From positions 1 through 64,000 of the IMG/VR virus record IMGVR_UViG_3300049491_001102: a DNA stretch of 64,000 bases; one strand, 5' to 3'. Source of the DNA: a virus. Both the position numbers and the translations under genes were made by a program. Of this stretch, positions 7,025 through 13,858 are shown piece after piece; the first letter of the stretch is position 1; each line of letters starts with the position of its first letter. The notes beneath the pieces are model-generated. The model was not told the origin of the DNA. It was given only the letters and a program-made list of their open reading frames with translations, and made no database searches.

Positions 7025-7528
7025 CTAATCGGACGAACCGACGACTATTGCCTCTAGCAGGTCGCAAAGCAGCGAATTCGTGAGCCCGCTGTCAAGCGAA
7101 TGGCTGTAATCCAAAAGCCGCCGAAACGACTTCAGTGTGTTCACCATTTGCGGCGCGTGGAGATAATCAATCGCCTCGCTGCGCTCAACGGCGCGGATAT
7201 AAGCCCGCACGGCCACGCCCACCGGATCCGTTAACCAGCGCTTAGAGTGGCCTTGCGCCCACGGTTCCTTGTGTTGGCGCCATTGCGCTTCATGGCGCGT
7301 GAGGATAATCGACAGCGACACTTTGCCCGTGATTGCCCGGCCATAGACCACAAGCGGCTCGCTTGAGCGTGGCGGTAGCTTTTCGCCGGGGCGTGGCTCG
7401 CTCGCTTCGATCACGGTAACGAGGTCGCCCGTGGGCGTGGGCTCGACTTGGATTGTCGCCGCAACTTTGGCGGCACGCGGTTTGGGTTGGGTTTTCGTGG
7501 GACGATTGACGCTTTTGCCTACACGCAT
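7025..7528 (-). CDS. hypothetical protein
   Basis: A 167-residue unknown protein. The N-terminal 30 residues are basic and Pro-rich (NRPTKTQPKPRAAK). Residues about 30-80 look beta-rich, and the C-terminal half is helical (YIRAVERSEAIDYL, FRRLLDYSHSLDSGL). It is part of the unit that starts at promoter 8294, with a 10-base overlap with its upstream neighbour. Confidence 0.65.
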   Translation of the reverse strand: MRVGKSVNRPTKTQPKPRAAKVAATIQVEPTPTGDLVTVIEASEPRPGEKLPPRSSEPLVVYGRAITGKVSLSIILTRHEAQWRQHKEPWAQGHSKRWLTDPVGVAVRAYIRAVERSEAIDYLHAPQMVNTLKSFRRLLDYSHSLDSGLTNSLLCDLLEAIVVGSSD

Positions 7529-7839
7529 GGGTTCTCTCCTTTTGCGATCTCGCTAATAAAAAAGCGGGCCAAGCCGATTGCGTCGGCATGAGTGCGCGCC
7601 GTATGGCCGCCTAAATCGGTTTCGGTGCGCCAGTGAACGAAAAAACACCCGAGCCGATATTTGATATCGACCGTTGCCACCTCATAGCGCCCCAACCGGC
7701 CCACAAAAACGCGGTCCACATAACCGCAAGCGAGCTGGTATTCGCTCAAACGATACCGATCCCGGGGATTGAATGGCCGGTGAACTTTATAGTGGACACC
7801 TACAGCCACATCCCGCCAAAGATAGGGTGCTAATTGCAC
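7519..7839 (-). CDS. hypothetical protein
   Basis: A 106-residue unknown protein, rich in Tyr, Arg and Val, with a beta-strand pattern (VFVGRLGRYEVATVDIKY) followed by a helix (DAIGLARFFISEIAKG). No known motif. It overlaps neighbours by 10 bases on both sides. Confidence 0.6.
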   Translation of the reverse strand: MQLAPYLWRDVAVGVHYKVHRPFNPRDRYRLSEYQLACGYVDRVFVGRLGRYEVATVDIKYRLGCFFVHWRTETDLGGHTARTHADAIGLARFFISEIAKGENPCV

Positions 7840-8108
7840 CTGACACCTCGCACCGTGGGCGCGTAGTGTTGTGGCGCGACGTCAAGATAGAGCGCCGAAA
7901 GCCGATCAAGCGCCGTCTGGTACCGACGAAGCGCCCGATAGGCGGCTTCGATCGTGGTGATGCTGGTCTCGTCTGCGATCGCCCGTCCGTAGGTTTCGAT
8001 CGCCAACTCGCGGCTAGCTTTGACCTCGCCCACGAGTCGCGCCGGGGCAAGGTGCAGTGCAATCCGTTGGGCGACGCTTAGGCGCGCCGGTGGGACGGGG
8101 CGGGTCAT
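7830..8108 (-). CDS. hypothetical helical protein
   Basis: A 92-residue unknown protein starting MTRPVPPARLS. The ATG at 8108 overlaps the upstream stop (ATGA). Most of it is predicted helical (VAQRIALHLAPARLVGEVKA, TTIEAAYRALRRYQTALDRL), consistent with a coiled coil. Confidence 0.65.
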   Translation of the reverse strand: MTRPVPPARLSVAQRIALHLAPARLVGEVKASRELAIETYGRAIADETSITTIEAAYRALRRYQTALDRLSALYLDVAPQHYAPTVRGVRCN

Positions 8109-8269
8109 GTCCACCCCCACGCTGCCGACATGGCGTCAAAAGCCGCGAGGTTGGGACCAGCGATGCGCGCGGGCTTGAGCGTCGGCACGGGGCGGATCTT
8201 GTCGGCGATCCGACCTGCGAAAGGGGCGAGGGCAACGATTGCGGTGGAGATAGCAGCGATTAGAAGCAT
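8105..8269 (-). CDS. small membrane-anchored protein
   Basis: A 54-residue protein beginning MLLIAAISTAIVALAPF, one membrane helix or an uncleaved signal, followed by a Pro-rich tail. An in-frame ATG at 8293 would add MSTPKRTA but directly abuts the TAAGTT box of the promoter, so transcripts from that promoter would not contain it. The internal ATG is preferred, with reservation. The leader resembles that of the divergent gene at 8469. Confidence 0.5.
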   Translation of the reverse strand: MLLIAAISTAIVALAPFAGRIADKIRPVPTLKPARIAGPNLAAFDAMSAAWGWT

Positions 8270-8293
8270 GGCGGTTCGTTTCGGTGTGCTCAT

Positions 8294-8322
8294 AACTTAG
8301 ACAATACTTTTTTAGTTTGCAA
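8294..8322 (-). promoter_or_regulatory. class-1 early-type promoter
   Basis: Minus strand TTGCAA (8322-8317), 17 bases, TAAGTT (8299-8294). It drives the 8105-6458 genes and faces away from the copy at 8420-8449. Confidence 0.7.
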
Positions 8323-8419
8323 GACGTGGAAGCGATTCTTTCCACTTGTAAAGGTTGCAAGCTGCGAAAACTGCGCGCAATGTTCAAAAGTACACACGAA
8401 AAAATTCGCTTCCTATACT

Positions 8420-8449
8420 TGCAAGCACAAAAAAATAGAGACTAAGTTA
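8420..8449 (+). promoter_or_regulatory. class-1 early-type promoter (rightward)
   Basis: TTGCAA (8420-8425), an 18-base spacer, TAAGTT (8444-8449). CGCTTCCTATA upstream matches the left-arm copies. The sequence after it (ATGAACACACGGAAACG) nearly repeats that after the divergent promoter at 8294. Confidence 0.65.
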
Positions 8450-8468
8450 TGAACACACGGAAACGGAA

Positions 8469-8756
8469 ATGAAGAAGCAAATCAACTTCCCCCTCGCCCT
8501 CGCAATCCTTGGCGCTCTCCTCATGCTTGCCGCGGCTCTTTTCGCTCTCGCCCCGCAAATCATCCGTCGATGGATTGAAATCCGCGACGCTTGGCATGAG
8601 GCCCAAACGGCCCAAGCCAGCCAGCGGGCGACGCGGGACTATCTTCTAGTCGTGGAAATGGCCGACCGGGCGAATCAGTTGAATGAAAGCCGGCGCGCGA
8701 TAGCGGACAACGAAAAATGGATTGCAAAGCTACGAGCGCAAAAAGTTTTGCAATAG
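8469..8756 (+). CDS. small membrane protein with coiled coil
   Basis: A 95-residue protein. Residues 7-30 (FPLALAILGALLMLAAALFAL) form a membrane helix, followed by about 60 residues of predicted coiled coil (AQTAQASQRATRDYLLVVEM). The topology resembles an inner-membrane spanin or holin-associated protein, but nothing shows that role. The start codon overlaps the stop of a 7-codon leader frame at 8450 (MNTRKRK, ATGA), so it may be translationally coupled. It is the only rightward gene in the first 9.7 kb. Confidence 0.65.
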   Translation: MKKQINFPLALAILGALLMLAAALFALAPQIIRRWIEIRDAWHEAQTAQASQRATRDYLLVVEMADRANQLNESRRAIADNEKWIAKLRAQKVLQ

Positions 8757-9001
8757 GACTTGCGTGGCGGTTGGCGGCGTGTTACGCTAGTATCATGCTA
8801 GTCAAAGTTTCAAACCTAAAACGCACGTATCCGCACCACAATACCTACGCACGCACGAGCGAACCCGCACACGTGAGCATGGACGCACACGCACATGAGA
8901 GCGCACGAGACGAAGTTCTCTTAAAGGACTTTTCCCGCTCAAATTTTTGGGGCCGCCGCGAGCTCACCCGCGCACGTATGCCTGCGCGCGCCGGCGCTTA
9001 A
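8757..9001 (+). other. CGCAC-rich stretch, probably non-coding
   Basis: About 245 bases with many CGCAC and GCACG words on the top strand (8830-8930). A 68-codon frame from ATG 8794 runs through it (MLVKVSNLKRTYPHHN...), but it has no ribosome site and its His/Arg/Ala composition follows the repeats. Together with the AT-rich block that follows it could be part of a replication origin. Confidence 0.35.
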
Positions 9002-9413
9002 AAATTTCCTAATATTCATACATATATTCTATAATATATGTACGAAAGTCTTGTAGACAATCTATATTGATTTCTAAGCTAAATGTGTAGAAAATCTGAA
9101 TAGACTTTGTAGAGATGTTTCTGTGTAAATCCAGATGAAAAACAGTCTGAATTTCTGGCAGAAATAGCGCGCATATTTGGCGGATAAATCTGCCAAGATT
9201 CATCCACATTTCTGGCTAAGATTTGCAGACGAATTCTGGCAGAAAAATCAGAACGAATCTGTACAGGATTCTGTACAGAAACGTGTAGACATTTAGCGGG
9301 CATTTACACTGCAAAACCGTAAAATAATGTCTAAACAAATAGTGGCGCGTGTACGCACCAATCTAATAAATAGAAAAAGAAAAGATTAAAAGAGGAAATG
9401 AAAGAGTAAAGGT
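9002..9413. other. AT-rich palindrome-rich non-coding region, origin candidate
   Basis: A sharp drop in GC in an otherwise GC-rich genome, with no coding frame. It holds many short dyads: TTTCTGGCAGAAA (9152-9164), a second TTCTGGCAGAA (about 9234-9244), an imperfect TTGGC...GCCAA pair (9178-9197), and TCTGTACAG twice, 12 bases apart, the second copy inside palindrome TTCTGTACAGAA (9269-9280). TGTAGA and GCAGA words recur throughout. It separates the leftward left arm from the rest of the genome, a fitting place for a replication origin or regulatory hub. Confidence 0.5.
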
Positions 9414-9414
9414 G

Positions 9415-9446
9415 GCAGTTTACCGCAAAGCTTGCGCATAAACTGC
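9415..9446. repeat. strong two-tier hairpin
   Basis: GCAGTTTA (9415-9422) pairs with TAAACTGC (9439-9446), and inside it CGCAA (9424-9428) pairs with TTGCG (9432-9436). It lies just past the stop codon of the leftward lipoprotein gene at 9455, so it may stabilise or end that transcript. The T-run is poor. Confidence 0.5.
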
Positions 9447-9454
9447 ATACTCAG

Positions 9455-9664
9455 TCATTTGCAGTCACATGTATTGGCCACGTTGGCGGCACGAACTTGT
9501 GGTGTCGAGCACTTAATAGCTCTCATACAGCCTTTGAGCGTGTCATTCGCTTGGGGCCAACAACGAGAATGTTTCATCGCGCACGCCGTCGGGCAGCACA
9601 CCTCTCGGACATCAGATTGGATACAGGCTGTTTCGAGTAGCAGGGCCAAAAGAATGGTCGTCAT
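9455..9664 (-). CDS. cysteine-rich small lipoprotein or secreted protein
   Basis: A 69-residue protein with a signal-like start (MTTILLALLLETAC) that fits a lipobox with lipidation at Cys14. It carries nine further cysteines, including a CC pair and a terminal CDC, which suggests disulfide bonding outside the cytoplasm. The second ATG (9664) lies 5 bases after the TATTAAA box of a class-2 promoter, while the first ATG overlaps the box, so the second is preferred. Possible roles are superinfection exclusion or a lysis accessory, both speculative. Confidence 0.5.
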   Translation of the reverse strand: MTTILLALLLETACIQSDVREVCCPTACAMKHSRCWPQANDTLKGCMRAIKCSTPQVRAANVANTCDCK

Positions 9665-9669
9665 ACTCA

Positions 9670-9695
9670 TTTAATAGCTAAACGCTAACTTTATT
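9670..9695 (-). promoter_or_regulatory. class-2 promoter (leftward)
   Basis: Minus strand AATAAA, 11 bases, GCTATTAAA (9678-9670). Its -35 region overlaps that of the divergent copy at 9687-9712, so the two may compete for one polymerase. Confidence 0.6.
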
Positions 9696-9712
9696 CCACT
9701 CAAGCTATTAAA
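9687..9712 (+). promoter_or_regulatory. class-2 promoter (rightward)
   Basis: AACTTT (9687-9692), 11 bases, GCTATTAAA (9704-9712), then 6 bases to the ATG at 9719. One of the best matches to the consensus. Confidence 0.75.
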
Positions 9713-9718
9713 TGTGGA

Positions 9719-10609
9719 ATGTTTGAGCGCGGGATCCATCGTTTTGAGCTCGACAAGTTTCGGTCTTCGCTCACCACCGATCGAAGCCTTCTCTACACCA
9801 TGGCCACACAACCGGCGAAAAATCCTGATTTCAAGGGACAACCGTACAATCTGCGCCCTTATGGTTCACTCCGGCTAACTGAAGAAGGAGTTCGCGGCTA
9901 TATACCGTCGCGATTGGAGACCTTAGGTAGCATCCAAGTCGAAGCTGTCGGCACACTCTTAGACGTGCTAGCCAACAATGACAGCCAGATGCACTTCAAC
10001 CCAGATGGCGTCGTGGTTTGTCCGCGCGCTCCTGAAAAAGTGCACCACAAACCGATGAAACGTGCCTATGGCTTTCATCTCGGTGATTTGAAGATCAGTG
10101 AAAAAGCGATCCGTTACCATCATCACGCAGCGCTAACCGTAGACGCTTCTGCCGTCTACGCGGCCATCTACATGTTGTATTGCTGGGGATTCATGACTTA
10201 CCAGCCAGACCTCAAAATAACGGCTGAACCGGTCGACTGCCCTACCGTGTTGTTTTTGTTCGGCAAGCATAGTGACACGGATTGGACGAACGATTTGGGC
10301 CAACCAACATGGTTCACCGTGATCCCCGTGCAGCGGGCCTCCTCACCCCCACAATCCAAAAACTGTATTGTTTGTGGCAAGTGGACCACAACAGACACGA
10401 ATTTAGTACCACTATGCAGTAGCGGGTGCAAAATTGACTTTCTTAACTGTAACTTTGTCATTCGCCATTTTGGCGGGCCAATGGGGTACAACACGTGCAT
10501 CATGTGCAATCGTCTGTTCTTACAAGATCGACGCGTTATGCGAGGATCGACTTGTGTCAAAGGATGCTCGTCGAAGTACCAAGAGGATGACCTCCAAGCA
10601 CTAAGGTAA
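9719..10609 (+). CDS. hypothetical zinc-finger protein
   Basis: A 296-residue protein of unknown function. The C-terminal third has two similar zinc-finger-like units, CIVCGKW...CSSGCK (near residues 215-240) and CIMCNRL...CVKGC (near 260-285), each CxxC-Xn-CxxxC as in treble-clef or FCS-type fingers. The first 200 residues have no recognised motif. The ATG has no Shine-Dalgarno sequence and lies 6 bases after a class-2 TATTAAA box, so it may be leaderless. Likely nucleic-acid or protein binding. Confidence 0.7.
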   Translation: MFERGIHRFELDKFRSSLTTDRSLLYTMATQPAKNPDFKGQPYNLRPYGSLRLTEEGVRGYIPSRLETLGSIQVEAVGTLLDVLANNDSQMHFNPDGVVVCPRAPEKVHHKPMKRAYGFHLGDLKISEKAIRYHHHAALTVDASAVYAAIYMLYCWGFMTYQPDLKITAEPVDCPTVLFLFGKHSDTDWTNDLGQPTWFTVIPVQRASSPPQSKNCIVCGKWTTTDTNLVPLCSSGCKIDFLNCNFVIRHFGGPMGYNTCIMCNRLFLQDRRVMRGSTCVKGCSSKYQEDDLQALR

Positions 10610-10611
10610 TT

Positions 10612-10944
10612 ATGACCAACTACAATATCTCGCCCATGCTTCTTCATTTGTCCCAACTTCCAACCAAACGAATAGCCGTCGTAACGATGACGGCGGCACT
10701 CACAAACAACATCTGCAGACAAATAAAAGCGTGCGCCGACAAACACACCCTAATTCCAATCGGTGTGTGCTCTGCCTGCACGGGTCATTATTTCGATGCG
10801 GTAGTTTGCGAGTTTACAACGGATCGAGCCAAAGAATGGTTCGAAAACGAAGTCTACCCGCGAATGTCCACTCCGGGACTAATCTACGAGCTTGTGGTCG
10901 TCCAAAGCGTAATTATTCAAAATGTGCGCGAAGTAGGGGCCTGA
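10612..10944 (+). CDS. hypothetical protein
   Basis: A 110-residue unknown protein starting two bases after the previous stop, with AAGG upstream, so co-transcribed and probably coupled. The pattern (KRIAVVTMTAAL, DAVVCEFTTDRAKEWFENEV, YELVVVQSVIIQNV) fits a small alpha/beta fold. Its 3' end overlaps the convergent methyltransferase gene by 28 bases. Confidence 0.65.
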   Translation: MTNYNISPMLLHLSQLPTKRIAVVTMTAALTNNICRQIKACADKHTLIPIGVCSACTGHYFDAVVCEFTTDRAKEWFENEVYPRMSTPGLIYELVVVQSVIIQNVREVGA

Positions 10945-11507
10945 TTGCCAACAGCATCCCACCCAGGGCTTGCTTCACGTGCAAATAGCTCTAAACGCTT
11001 GAGCGGTCCAAAAAGCTCCTCAATCTTCGTGCGCACCATTGCAGGCTTAGCACTGTGCTCGCGCCGAGACCCAGGAACCTCCTGGGTCACAAATTCACCG
11101 TCGTCCAAAATCCATGGCGTTTGTGCCTCTGTTTGCAGCGGAAATGGTCGCCCACGGCGAACATTCGTGTAGGCCACGACGAATTCTGTTTGCGATTTGA
11201 CCAACGTCGGGCGAGGGCCAACTGCGCCCACAAGTTTGCCCTCATTGGTCGTTTTGACCCAAACATAGGGCATCCCCACGTAACGCCAGCCGAACTTTTG
11301 GCGCCAAAACTCGTGCACGAGCATTTGCTGTGCGAGCAAAGGCGCTGTCACCCATGAAAAAAGGACGAAGCGATCGGCAGTGAACTCTGACCAATCAAAG
11401 TCGCGGATCTGCTCCCAAGACATCGTCTCGTACGGAAGTTTTGCTGTTCCATACGAAGAATAGGGCCAGGGAAAGTCTGCAAGAATAACTTCATACTTTT
11501 CAGGCAT
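10917..11507 (-). CDS. MT-A70-family DNA adenine N6-methyltransferase
   Basis: A 196-residue protein with the MT-A70 architecture. ILADFPWPYSSYGT at residues 8-21 replaces the family's DPPW motif with DFPW; YVWVKTTNEGK follows, and the SAM-site end is LELFAREASPGWDAVGNQ. The HSAKPAMVRTKIEELFG segment is typical of phage and restriction-linked members. It would methylate adenine in DNA, probably to protect phage DNA from host restriction. The Pro-to-Phe change in the catalytic motif may lower or alter activity. No restriction gene is adjacent. Confidence 0.8.
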   Translation of the reverse strand: MPEKYEVILADFPWPYSSYGTAKLPYETMSWEQIRDFDWSEFTADRFVLFSWVTAPLLAQQMLVHEFWRQKFGWRYVGMPYVWVKTTNEGKLVGAVGPRPTLVKSQTEFVVAYTNVRRGRPFPLQTEAQTPWILDDGEFVTQEVPGSRREHSAKPAMVRTKIEELFGPLKRLELFAREASPGWDAVGNQAPTSRTF

Positions 11508-11516
11508 AGTGACGAT

Positions 11517-11771
11517 TTACCGAACTTTTCGTCCTGCCGATACTACAGGAACAAATCGCTTCACAATCTTCTGCTTTGGCGGCCCGTCCCCGAGGTTACG
11601 CCCAATAGCACAGGAAGCATTGCAATAGTAAGAGCTGCCGTTGAGCCTAACCATTGAAGCATTCGATTTACCGCAGTTTGCACAACGAATAAGGGTTCGA
11701 TCAGACTCTGAGATTGTTTCGTGTGTTAGCGTACCAAGCCCGCTATAGTGAACGCTATGGTCTTTATTCAT
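11517..11771 (-). CDS. small zinc-finger protein
   Basis: An 84-residue protein with one CANCGKSN...YCNASC unit (CxxC-X16-CxxxC), the same spacing type as the fingers in the 9719 and 11768 products, followed by a basic tail (PKQKIVKRFVP...AGRKVR). Probably nucleic-acid binding. The start overlaps the stop of the upstream gene (ATGA). Confidence 0.65.
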   Translation of the reverse strand: MNKDHSVHYSGLGTLTHETISESDRTLIRCANCGKSNASMVRLNGSSYYCNASCAIGRNLGDGPPKQKIVKRFVPVVSAGRKVR

Positions 11772-12244
11772 CGGCGAAGCTCTTTTACCACGACAAACGA
11801 TACCAAGCAGTCAACCGTACAAAACCGGATGAGCTGCGCTTCTTCGGTCATTTTTCGAACCAAATCTAACTCTGGAAAAACCGAATCCTTAACAAAGAAG
11901 AACTCTTGGCACTGAAAACACTTCAGTCGAATTTCTTCTGGTCTTTCCACAACGGCAGTGCACATAGGGCAACTCCGCTTTGGGAACATGAACTCAAGTT
12001 GTCGTGACCCAAGGCATAGTTTACATGTATCCCCAAAAGCTCGTTGATACGAGCAAGAAACTTGACAAACCTTCTGCAACGCTAAAAGATCATCCGCTGT
12101 CCATACCACGCGAGCCATCACACCACCATTAATCTCTTGCGCGTAAAACAGCTCAGCACCCTCGTCGAACTGTTTTTCCTGTCTCCGTTCTGCTTCCCAC
12201 TGGTCTCGCGGGAGCCATTTACTCTTTGATGACAGGGTAGACAT
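11768..12244 (-). CDS. hypothetical protein with several zinc-binding motifs
   Basis: A 158-residue protein with CKLC and CPMC in the middle and CFQC...CTVDC near the C-terminus, giving at least two CxxC-based zinc sites. The last unit has the CxxC-Xn-CxxxC form repeated in this neighbourhood. Function unknown. It overlaps the 12219 gene by 26 bases. Confidence 0.65.
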   Translation of the reverse strand: MSTLSSKSKWLPRDQWEAERRQEKQFDEGAELFYAQEINGGVMARVVWTADDLLALQKVCQVSCSYQRAFGDTCKLCLGSRQLEFMFPKRSCPMCTAVVERPEEIRLKCFQCQEFFFVKDSVFPELDLVRKMTEEAQLIRFCTVDCLVSFVVVKELRR

Positions 12245-12593
12245 TGGGCTGCTTCACGAATTCAGCCTGAACATAGGATCCGGCACTCTTCGCCGCAGAT
12301 AATGATTCGACAGCTTGTGGTGACACGCCGTGATAAATGTAAGATCCGCTTGGAAACGTGATGCGAAGTCTCGCGGTCACCCGGTGGTATTCTGCACCCT
12401 TAACATTCGATGATGCAGCTATATTCACGGGCGACCAGAACATCCCATTCAAGTTGCTTATCGCCATGGGGAGCTCAAGGGCCAAATCAAGAGCTTCCTG
12501 CAATGTCATGCGAATGTCTCCGTCTTCTGCACTCGAAATCACAATCGAGCTTTTTGGGAGTGTTTCGCCGCGGAGTAACCGGATTGATGCCAC
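12219..12593 (-). CDS. KTSC-like domain protein
   Basis: A 124-residue protein. The C-terminal half (LRITFPSGSYIYHGVSPQ, then SLSAAKSAGSYVQAEFV) resembles the KTSC domain, a small fold often seen in phage proteins and at the end of some nucleases and tRNA synthetases. The start is GTG at 12593, only 4 bases past TATAAAA of a class-2 promoter and without a ribosome site, so probably leaderless. Confidence 0.6.
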   Translation of the reverse strand: MASIRLLRGETLPKSSIVISSAEDGDIRMTLQEALDLALELPMAISNLNGMFWSPVNIAASSNVKGAEYHRVTARLRITFPSGSYIYHGVSPQAVESLSAAKSAGSYVQAEFVKQPNVYPVIKE

Positions 12594-12597
12594 GTAC

Positions 12598-12623
12598 TTT
12601 TATAGCAAGAGAACAAAAAAGTT
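12598..12623 (-). promoter_or_regulatory. class-2 promoter
   Basis: Minus strand AACTTT (12623-12618), 11 bases, GCTATAAAA (12606-12598). The spacer holds half of a perfect 7-bp dyad (AGAGAAC at 12608-12614, GTTCTCT at 12621-12627), so the promoter may have an operator overlapping its -35. Confidence 0.7.
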
Positions 12624-12625
12624 CT

Positions 12626-13444
12626 CTAAGCGCTCTGCACGTGGTCAAAATCCTGCGATTCCTCATCGCCCTCAAACTCGTCCCCATCGTCGGACAAGAT
12701 GTCTTCTTGAGGAGATGCTTGGCCCACGTCGAAGACTTTCGGAGCTTCAGGTAGCTGCCCACGAGCCTGAGCGCGTGCGAGTCGTGCTGCGCTTCGCCCC
12801 GTGGACTCGATCACTTGCTGCGCTTCTTCGACCGTCATGCCGCCCGCCACCTTTTTGATGTTAGTGGCCTCAGCTACAGCTTGCTGCAGCTCCTGCGCAA
12901 TCCGTGCAGATTCGTTGGCGAAATGACCCGTGTGCATCAAGACACGGAGCAAACTCGCCGCTTCTCGGGGACTCGGACAATAAGCGGGGTCATCCAGCGC
13001 CCGCGAAACGCGAGCGGCTAGCCCGACAGCACCGTTGAGAATGTGGGCTGTGACCGCAAGACCAGCCATTGCATTCGACATAGCGCCACGGACCATTTCA
13101 ACGTTGGCCATCTGCGCTTCCAGTAGTTGACGCTCAACAGACGCCACCATGTCTGTTCGAGACCGCTGATCGGTCTTCATCTTGTCAAGCTCCGTCATAG
13201 CAGCCCGTAGCTCACGAGCGACGGTGTCAGCTATTGGTTCACGAAGATTTCCATCAACTGTGATGCCCTTATCGAAAGCTTTTCGTGCAGTTCCATAACT
13301 TACACCCGCTGATCTTGCTGCCGCCGTATGATCGGTTAGAGACGTCCTGTACGACAGTAGAAGCCGATTAAACTGGTCCTGCGTGACGCGCATCCCACGC
13401 AAACGACCCGAAAAATGTGGCGATTTAACATCGGTTGAGTCCAT
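12626..13444 (-). CDS. hypothetical DNA-binding protein (HTH N-terminus, acidic C-terminus)
   Basis: A 272-residue protein starting MDSTDVKSPHFSG at 13444, 9 bases after an AGGGT ribosome site; a TTG 5 codons earlier is less likely. Residues about 20-60 (LLLSYRTSLTDHTAAARSAG, then VSYGTARKAFDKGI) look like a helix-turn-helix. The middle is long helices, and the C-terminal 30 residues are very acidic. The layout would suit a small terminase subunit or a regulatory DNA-binding protein. The neighbours are not packaging genes, so no role is assigned. Confidence 0.65.
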   Translation of the reverse strand: MDSTDVKSPHFSGRLRGMRVTQDQFNRLLLSYRTSLTDHTAAARSAGVSYGTARKAFDKGITVDGNLREPIADTVARELRAAMTELDKMKTDQRSRTDMVASVERQLLEAQMANVEMVRGAMSNAMAGLAVTAHILNGAVGLAARVSRALDDPAYCPSPREAASLLRVLMHTGHFANESARIAQELQQAVAEATNIKKVAGGMTVEEAQQVIESTGRSAARLARAQARGQLPEAPKVFDVGQASPQEDILSDDGDEFEGDEESQDFDHVQSA

Positions 13445-13570
13445 GCGTTTTACCCTCAATCTGCGGTCACTTGTCTAAAATAGCTGACTTTCACGTTTTT
13501 TCGTGACTGTTCGCAAACCCATGAAAATAGAGCTGTTCTCCATGGTTTTTGCAAGCAAACCTTGACCAAA

Positions 13571-13590
13571 TTTGGGGATCTACCCCCAAA
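13571..13590 (-). terminator. weak hairpin, possible terminator
   Basis: TTTGGGG (13571-13577) pairs with CCCCAAA (13584-13590), just after the stop codon of the 13598-13858 gene on the minus strand. There is little T-run, so termination would be weak. Confidence 0.35.
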
Positions 13591-13597
13591 CTTGCAA

Positions 13598-13858
13598 CTA
13601 CATCGCCGCTTCCGCCTCTTGCGCTTGCCGCTCGCGGTCCTCATTGAAGAGAACGAACTCCACCATGCGGGCATCGGTGACGTAACCTGGGCGCTGGCTG
13701 CGGTCGCGATGCCACTCCATGGTGAGGTCTTTCGCGGGAATGTTGAGTCCTGACGGGTGACGCGTCGGTAGGCAGAACAGACACCATTGCTTCGGCTTTA
13801 CTCCAGGCTCTGAAGCGGTTCCTTTACAATGCGGGCACTTGTTCCATTTGCTGGCCAT
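13598..13858 (-). CDS. small zinc-ribbon protein
   Basis: An 86-residue protein with CPHCKG near residue 8 and CLFC near 26, a compact zinc ribbon, followed by a charged helix (EDRERQAQEAEAAM). It overlaps the 3' end of the clamp-like gene by 35 bases. It could be a polymerase or clamp accessory by context; no function is shown. Confidence 0.6.
   Translation of the reverse strand: MASKWNKCPHCKGTASEPGVKPKQWCLFCLPTRHPSGLNIPAKDLTMEWHRDRSQRPGYVTDARMVEFVLFNEDRERQAQEAEAAM

Noticed and set aside
8794-9001. 68-codon frame MLVKVSNLKRTYPHHN in the CGCAC-rich stretch
   Set aside because: No ribosome site, and its composition follows the DNA repeats. Left as non-coding.
13460-13500. GCTATTTTA before the 12626-13444 gene
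   Set aside because: The box resembles class 2, but the AAC element is not at the fixed distance and the gene has a normal leader with a ribosome site.
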